A DNA stretch of 10,822 bases from an uncultured Bacilli bacterium (lineage in GTDB: Bacteria; Bacillota_I; Bacilli_A; RF39; UBA660), in the NCBI GenBank assembly GCA_944364705.1, contig CALVWH010000010.1, positions 1 to 10,822 on the forward strand, read 5' to 3'. Position 1 is the first letter of the stretch. Every line of letters starts with the position of its first letter. The position numbers and the translations under genes are program-made. Shown here in pieces: positions 7,162 through 10,822 of the stretch. Under the pieces are notes generated by a model. That model had not been told where the DNA came from. It was given only the letters and a program-made list of their open reading frames with translations, and did not search any database.

Positions 7162-7833
7162 CTAATATCCTTTCTGATAGTTCTTTTTATAGAATTTATA
7201 AACAAGAATGAGAATACCAATACAAAAAGCGATTAATATGATATACCAAATTGGAGATGTTTCTTTCTTATAAAATGTATTTTCTGCTTCAAAAACAATT
7301 GGTTTTTCTCGGTAATTGCTTTTGGTAATGTTCCAATTATAAGTATTATCGACAATGCTATCGGCATTGTTTTCAAATACTTCGCCATTGGTTTTAATGT
7401 GGAAAGTTACTTGATCTAAGGAACTATATTGATGGAAACATTGAAATTGATCACTGGTTTCAATTCTTATATTTTCTCCAGTAGAAAGGAAAACATCTTC
7501 GTAACAGTTGGAACCTAGAAGTTCTTCTACTTGATCGGTAAGATCTTGTTTATATTGATACCCATAAACATTTTCTTTTGCTAAAAATTCTTTTTCAAAA
7601 TTTTTTTCTCCTTCGAAAGAAGCAAAAGTTTCCAAATAACTTTGGCGAATTAAGGAAGCATCATAGACTTCATTATTTGGTTTGCTTTCTCCTTCAAAGG
7701 CTTCTTCTAATGTTGCTTCGTTTTCCAAGATCGTAATTTGATTTTGTAAATCCGAGGTTGTTAAGTCTAAGGTATATTCTACTTGACATCCAGAAAGAAG
7801 AAAAAGGAAAAGAAGTAAACTCCATTTTTTCAT
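7162..7833 (-). CDS. Lipoprotein with an additional C-terminal membrane helix
   Basis: This 223-residue protein has a short lipoprotein signal: MKK, a hydrophobic run, and the lipobox LSGC with C16 as the lipidated cysteine. A soluble acidic region (17-190) follows. A second hydrophobic segment (about 194-213) with a basic tail (KFYKKNYQKGY) predicts a C-terminal stop-transfer helix, so the mature protein could be held at both ends. The stretch TNGEVFENNADSI (148-160), followed by YNWNIT, resembles the beta-rich domain of DUF3153/LppM-type lipoproteins, a weak call from memory. C110 and C132 could form a disulfide. The ATG is one base after the preceding stop, and its SD AGGAAGG lies inside the C39-fusion gene. 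Its place between the two hairpin-enzyme genes suggests a partner or scaffold role; the actual function is unknown. Confidence 0.8.
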   Translation of the reverse strand: MKKWSLLLFLFLLSGCQVEYTLDLTTSDLQNQITILENEATLEEAFEGESKPNNEVYDASLIRQSYLETFASFEGEKNFEKEFLAKENVYGYQYKQDLTDQVEELLGSNCYEDVFLSTGENIRIETSDQFQCFHQYSSLDQVTFHIKTNGEVFENNADSIVDNTYNWNITKSNYREKPIVFEAENTFYKKETSPIWYIILIAFCIGILILVYKFYKKNYQKGY

Positions 7834-7834
7834 A

Positions 7835-8863
7835 TTAATTTTCCTTCCTATTATATGAGATTATATAAATCCATCCACATTGCCATCCTGAGCATCTTCC
7901 TTTATAGTTGTAAGTTGCTTCATAAAGAGCATCGACATTTGGGTACCAACCAGATTCTCCATTTTGTCCACTTGTTCCGCTCATTCCAGGATTTAACATT
8001 TGAATTCGGTCTCCTTGTTTTTGAGAGAAAACAACGTAATGACCTGGAATGAGTACAATTAAGGAATTTCCTTTGTCAAGCTCTTCTACAACCATTTCTT
8101 TTTGTTTTTCTTGATCTCCGGTTGAAATATTATTTCGTCCATAGATTACGTTTGCTTCCAAGTTATATTTGTTTAATAGGGAAGAATTTACTAACGTTGC
8201 ATCATTAATCGCACCTCCATCTTCTCCTGTACTACAGATATTTGGTAAAACATCTGGAGGAGTAATGCTTTGATCATAAAAATGATTAACGATCATCGCA
8301 AAAGAGGTATATCCGCATCCAGAGTCTGAAAAAGCTCCATAATTATTACATAAAGGAGTAGATCCCCAACGAGGATCAAATTGATGAAATAAATTAAAAT
8401 CTCCCATTTCTCCAGAATTGGATCCAGAACTATATTTTACTTTTTTCGCAGCTTTTAGATCTTCTTCCCATTGTGTTTTTATTTTTTCTACTCTTTGTCT
8501 TTTTTCTTCATTACTGATTTCTAGTTCCGTTTGTTTTTTCATATCGACGTTGTCTTTGGTTGCCATAGACCAACAATTATCGTTGGTAAGTTCGATTCCT
8601 TCTGCAATGTGCATAGCGATGTTGATAATGCTTGGAACAAGAAAAATACAAACGGCTGCAATAATTTTGTGAGAAATTTTTTTCATCATTTTTCCATTAT
8701 CGACTTTGTCTGAAGTAACATTTTGTACAACACTTACCATACACATAATCACTAAAATCGAAGGAATGACAATTCTTAAAATTGTAAGAACGTTTTTAAC
8801 AATTAAAAGAGTTTCTAAAGTAGCAGCATTGTCACAGGTTGCAACTTCTAAAATTTGTATCAT
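7835..8863 (-). CDS. Membrane-hairpin protein fused to a C39-like cysteine peptidase domain
   Basis: Residues 1-101 of this 342-residue protein are the shared hairpin: C10, helix 1 (about 25-46), a Lys-rich loop (52-66), helix 2 (about 67-89) and C97. A charged linker, probably coiled coil (about 105-143), ends in a Ser/Gly-rich joint (SSGSNSG). The rest fits a peptidase C39-like (C39_2) papain-fold domain: Q161 in FHQFDPRWG as the likely oxyanion residue, C183 in DSGCGYTSFAM as nucleophile, H275 in IPGHYVVF, and N291 in MLNPG as third residue. Bacterial C39_2 domains are often secreted peptidases or amidases. No ABC transporter domain is present, so this is not a bacteriocin exporter. The ATG follows the SD AAGGTGGTG. 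The loop charge places the catalytic domain outside. Its substrate is unknown. Confidence 0.88.
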   Translation of the reverse strand: MIQILEVATCDNAATLETLLIVKNVLTILRIVIPSILVIMCMVSVVQNVTSDKVDNGKMMKKISHKIIAAVCIFLVPSIINIAMHIAEGIELTNDNCWSMATKDNVDMKKQTELEISNEEKRQRVEKIKTQWEEDLKAAKKVKYSSGSNSGEMGDFNLFHQFDPRWGSTPLCNNYGAFSDSGCGYTSFAMIVNHFYDQSITPPDVLPNICSTGEDGGAINDATLVNSSLLNKYNLEANVIYGRNNISTGDQEKQKEMVVEELDKGNSLIVLIPGHYVVFSQKQGDRIQMLNPGMSGTSGQNGESGWYPNVDALYEATYNYKGRCSGWQCGWIYIISYNRKEN

Positions 8864-8875
8864 AGTTTCACCACC

Positions 8876-9243
8876 TTAAGAATCTATTTCTGCATCTTTC
8901 TGCATGATTTCTTGTCTTTTTTGTTCAATATTTTCTTTCGTTGCTTCTTGGTAACAACTGGTATTGGTAAGCTGAATCCCATCGGTAATGCTCATAACTG
9001 CATTAATGATCGATGGTAGTAAAAAAACAACAACGGCTGCGATCATTTTTTACTGATGGCTTTAAAAGCTTTTCCAGGACTTGGGTCATCACTAGACATA
9101 ATGGTAATTACTTTTAAAATCGATAAAAGAATTAAAAGGATTGGAACAAAAATGGTAATGATATTCATAACTGTTTTAAATACATAAAGAGTTTCCATAA
9201 GTCCTAAATTATCGCATGTTATATCTTCTAATATATAAATCAT
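8876..9243 (-). pseudogene. Stand-alone membrane-hairpin gene split by a frameshift
   Basis: Two adjacent frames together make a third copy of the hairpin found in the next two hairpin-type genes. The first (9243-9043, 66 aa, SD AGGTGA) has the conserved Cys (ITCDN) and helix 1, and ends at a TGA after an A6 run. The second (9046-8876, 56 aa) starts at an ATG overlapping that TGA as ATGA and holds helix 2 (IAAVVVFLLPSIINAVM) and the second Cys (LTNTSCYQEAT). Restoring one A (A7) gives one continuous protein of about 122 aa that aligns end to end with the paralogues but lacks any enzyme domain. It could be a true frameshift mutation, a homopolymer sequencing or assembly error, slippage-dependent expression, or two coupled half-proteins. 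The intact sequence of the second half, and its 12-nt spacing to the next gene, argue against old decay. Confidence 0.75.
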
Positions 9244-9261
9244 AAAGATTCACCTATGTTT

Positions 9262-9270
9262 ATTTTACCA
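9262..9270 (-). promoter_or_regulatory. Candidate extended -10 promoter of the surface-protein operon
   Basis: On the minus strand TGGTAAAAT (9270-9262) is an extended -10 element directly after the T run of the upstream terminator. The -35 region, TTAAGT at 17 bases, is poor and lies inside the terminator stem. Transcription would start near 9255, the first base of the SD AGGTGA. The alternative is read-through from the CPBP gene. Confidence 0.4.
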
Positions 9271-9271
9271 T

Positions 9272-9298
9272 AAAAAAAAAGAAGACTTAAGTCTTTTT
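9272..9298 (-). terminator. Intrinsic terminator of the CPBP gene
   Basis: On the minus strand AAGAC pairs with GTCTT around the loop TTAA, and A/T pairs extend the stem after one mismatch. A run of nine T follows (9280-9272). The gene's TAA stop (9299-9297) is at the foot of the stem. It separates the CPBP gene from the downstream operon, though the short GC-poor stem may leak. Confidence 0.65.
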
Positions 9299-10007
9299 AA
9301 GAAATTAATAAAATTAAAAATTGTAAAGCCATTAAAATTCCATTATGCATGAAATGAAATCCAATAGTAACAAAAATATTTTTGGTTTTATAAAGCATAT
9401 AGGCAAAAGCAATTCCTAAAGAAGAATAAGGGATGATATAAAGAAAATCCCAAAAGTTTTGAACATTTCCAATAACATGTAAAGAACCAAAGAAGATTCC
9501 AGAAATTAGAATAAATAGAATGTCGTTTTTGAAAATGTTACGAATTCCTTGACGAAATAAAAGTTCTTCCATAAATGGAGCGATTAAAACCGCAGAGATC
9601 CAAATATAAAGGGGACTTACTTCGAAAAGTTCATTGATGGTTTGTTCATTTCCAGCAATCCCATTAGTAGAAAATTTTTGTAAAATTAAATTACTAAACA
9701 TCATAACAAGTAAACCGATAATCCAATATTTAAAACAAGAAGAAAAATATTTTTTATGATTTTTCTTTAAATCGGAATATGCTTTTTTTAAATCATCAAG
9801 GAAAAGAAGTAAAATAATCATTAAAAGAAAAATTTCATAGAATAGGGAGTAAAAGATTCGAAACGTTTGAGAAAGGGTACTGGTATCAATGTTTAAAAGA
9901 ATAAAAGGAAGAGCTTGTAAATTGGAAAGAACAAAATAGAGAAATAAAGCAGCACCTGCTTTTAAAGCTTTTATGATATATTCTTTGTTATTTTCTAATA
10001 CTTTCAT
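9297..10007 (-). CDS. CPBP-family intramembrane metalloprotease
   Basis: This 236-residue polytopic membrane protein carries the three CPBP (Rce1/CAAX-protease and bacteriocin-processing) motifs: EELLFR with E147, E148 and R152, FGSLH with F173 and H177, and HFMHN with H218 and N222. These residues line the intramembrane active site in the family. Several other hydrophobic segments span the N-terminal half (for example about 17-40, 51-70 and 93-110). Bacterial members process peptides or give self-immunity; the substrate here is unknown. The frame is open back to a TTG at 10031, but that TTG overlaps the -10 box, so I use the ATG at 10005-10007, which has the SD GGTGA. The gene is monocistronic, with its own promoter and terminator. 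A role in trimming the neighbouring hairpin proteins is possible but not shown. Confidence 0.92.
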   Translation of the reverse strand: MKVLENNKEYIIKALKAGAALFLYFVLSNLQALPFILLNIDTSTLSQTFRIFYSLFYEIFLLMIILLLFLDDLKKAYSDLKKNHKKYFSSCFKYWIIGLLVMMFSNLILQKFSTNGIAGNEQTINELFEVSPLYIWISAVLIAPFMEELLFRQGIRNIFKNDILFILISGIFFGSLHVIGNVQNFWDFLYIIPYSSLGIAFAYMLYKTKNIFVTIGFHFMHNGILMALQFLILLIS

Positions 10008-10022
10008 GAAATCACCATATTT

Positions 10023-10051
10023 ATTATACAAAGAATTAAAAAGATAAGCAA
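10023..10051 (-). promoter_or_regulatory. Promoter of the CPBP gene
   Basis: On the minus strand the perfect -10 TATAAT (10028-10023) lies 17 bases after TTGCTT (10051-10046). The transcript should start near 10016, at the SD, giving a leader of about 10 bases. Confidence 0.6.
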
Positions 10052-10084
10052 GGGAGAAAATGCATCATAAGAATGAAAAAAAGG

Positions 10085-10113
10085 TTGAAAAGTGTCAAAA
10101 AAGGTGATAAGAT
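10085..10113 (+). promoter_or_regulatory. Promoter of the prepilin-like gene
   Basis: TTGAAA (10085-10090), a 17-base spacer and TAAGAT (10108-10113), with an extended TG at 10105-10106, form a good sigma-A promoter. It is divergent from the CPBP promoter, with 33 bases between the two -35 boxes. The expected start is near 10120, and the SD AGAGGAGG lies at 10124-10131. Confidence 0.65.
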
Positions 10114-10139
10114 TGATAAAGATAGAGGAGGTATTTTCA

Positions 10140-10822
10140 ATGAAAAATTTTGCAAATAGCAAAATAGTGGGGGCTTTAAAAACTAGAAAAGCCTTCACAT
10201 TAGTTGAACTTTTGGCTGTGATTGTGATCTTGGCGATCATAGCTCTGATTAGTACCCCAATCATTTTGGGGATCATCGATAAAGCAAGAAGAGGAGCCTT
10301 CGAAGATTCTGCTTATGGAATTTTTGATGCGGGTAGACAATATTATATTAAGCAAATGGTTAAACCAGAAGGAGTAGGAAATCAAACGATTGTTTTTCCG
10401 AAAGCAGAAGGCCTTAAATTTAGTGGAGAACGACCAGATGGAGGATTTTTGGAAGTAAATTCGGATGGATATATGTATTTATACATGTATAATGAAGAAT
10501 ATTGTGCGAAAGGAGAAAGCACATCGAATGTCGAAGTCTACCGGAAAGATAGTGCAGATTGTGAAATGAAAATCGTTGCGGATGAGCTTTTGAAAGATGA
10601 AAAGCATATTAAGAAGAATGTAAAAGTAAATGGAAATATCGTGGATAAAGTCATAGGAACAAGAGCCGAAAAAAATAATATGAAAAATTATGTATGGTAC
10701 GCAGGACAACTATGGCAAGTATTGGAAATCGATGAAGAAACGAAACAAATGAAAATGGTGACTGCCCAAAGTATGACTTCTATTGCTTATGGAAATACAA
10801 ATGATTGGAATAGTAGTTGGGC
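10140..10822 (+). CDS. Type IV prepilin-like protein with C-terminal domain (partial, 3' end missing)
   Basis: At least 227 residues are visible before the frame runs off the window. A short basic leader ends at KA18, followed by the prepilin motif FTLVE (F19-E23) and a long hydrophobic helix (ELLAVIVILAIIALI). Prepilin peptidase would cut after A18; the usual residue there is Gly, but Ala is tolerated. E23 is the conserved +5 glutamate. A variable region with C122 and C141 follows. From about residue 184 a second domain begins (YVWYAGQLWQVLEI, then VTAQSMTSIAYG) that recalls a domain often attached to pilin-like proteins of gut Bacilli; I cannot name it firmly. The ATG has a strong SD (AGAGGAGG). 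No pilus assembly genes are in the window, so it may be an orphan surface pseudopilin. GCC, ATC and GGG codons seem commoner here than in the neighbours. Confidence 0.88.
   Translation, partial: MKNFANSKIVGALKTRKAFTLVELLAVIVILAIIALISTPIILGIIDKARRGAFEDSAYGIFDAGRQYYIKQMVKPEGVGNQTIVFPKAEGLKFSGERPDGGFLEVNSDGYMYLYMYNEEYCAKGESTSNVEVYRKDSADCEMKIVADELLKDEKHIKKNVKVNGNIVDKVIGTRAEKNNMKNYVWYAGQLWQVLEIDEETKQMKMVTAQSMTSIAYGNTNDWNSSW

Noticed and set aside
7835..8863. Bacteriocin export ABC transporter (C39 peptidase type)
   Set aside because: There is a two-helix anchor at the N-terminus and no ATPase domain, and no double-glycine peptide gene is visible nearby.
9043..9046. TGA read as Trp, as in Mycoplasma
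   Set aside because: Reading through this TGA in frame gives sequence with no likeness to the paralogues, while the -1 frame aligns fully. Other genes end with TGA and use TGG for Trp.
9043..9055. Classical programmed -1 frameshift heptamer
   Set aside because: The site reads T AAA AAA T rather than X XXY YYZ, so only one of the two tRNAs could re-pair well. I saw no clear downstream pseudoknot. Slippage stays possible but unsupported.
6185..9243. Reading the hairpin genes as conjugative pilins (VirB2/TrbC) of an integrated element
   Set aside because: The topology is similar, but no conjugation ATPase, relaxase, integrase or attachment site is visible, and two copies carry large enzyme domains. 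Only the topological likeness is kept as a hypothesis.
10008..10031. Upstream TTG start for the CPBP protease
   Set aside because: The TTG overlaps the -10 region and would lie before the transcript start; the ATG at 10007 has an SD.

Overview
The window looks like the chromosome of an AT-rich (about one third G+C by eye), low-GC Gram-positive anaerobe. The best guess is an uncultured gut Bacilli/Mollicutes-type lineage (RF39- or Erysipelotrichia-like). Reasons are the pyruvate formate-lyase pair, strong SD sequences, clean sigma-A promoters, T-rich intrinsic terminators, a lipoprotein and a Gram-positive-style type IV prepilin. TGG encodes Trp and TGA ends three genes, so the ordinary bacterial code applies. 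No rRNA, tRNA, CRISPR array or complete IS is visible. No gene-free stretch reaches 300 bases; the longest are 10008-10139 and 4613-4738.

Plus strand, 1-5272. The end of an unidentified gene overlaps a TMEM43-family membrane protein by ATGA. A small double-helix-turn-helix protein related to transposase N-termini follows, with its own promoter and terminator. Next is the pflB-pflA operon: formate C-acetyltransferase and its radical-SAM activase with no gap between them, the anaerobic route from pyruvate to acetyl-CoA and formate. A small alpha/beta-hydrolase-fold protein with different codon use comes last.

Minus strand, 9243 down to 5328: the most unusual part. Five genes run in one direction with 1-12 nt gaps, so they are probably one operon. 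Three of them (9243-8876, 8863-7835, 7153-6185) begin with the same roughly 95-residue two-helix membrane hairpin, with one conserved Cys on each outer side. In one copy the hairpin stands alone, split by a frameshift in an A6 run. In the second it carries a C39-like cysteine peptidase domain, and in the third an SGNH/GDSL hydrolase domain. Between the two fusions lies a lipoprotein with an additional C-terminal membrane helix. The operon ends with a membrane-anchored metallophosphoesterase whose metal-ligand motifs are altered. The charge pattern places all catalytic domains outside the cell. I read the operon as a surface-enzyme display cluster with a shared anchor; its substrate is unknown.

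Right end. A CPBP-family intramembrane protease (10007-9297, minus) lies upstream of the operon behind its own promoter and terminator. It is divergent from a type IV prepilin-like gene (from 10140, plus) that runs off the window.

The region is very compact. Three stop codons sit inside terminator loops, and three promoters are so close to their genes that the predicted transcript starts at the ribosome-binding site.
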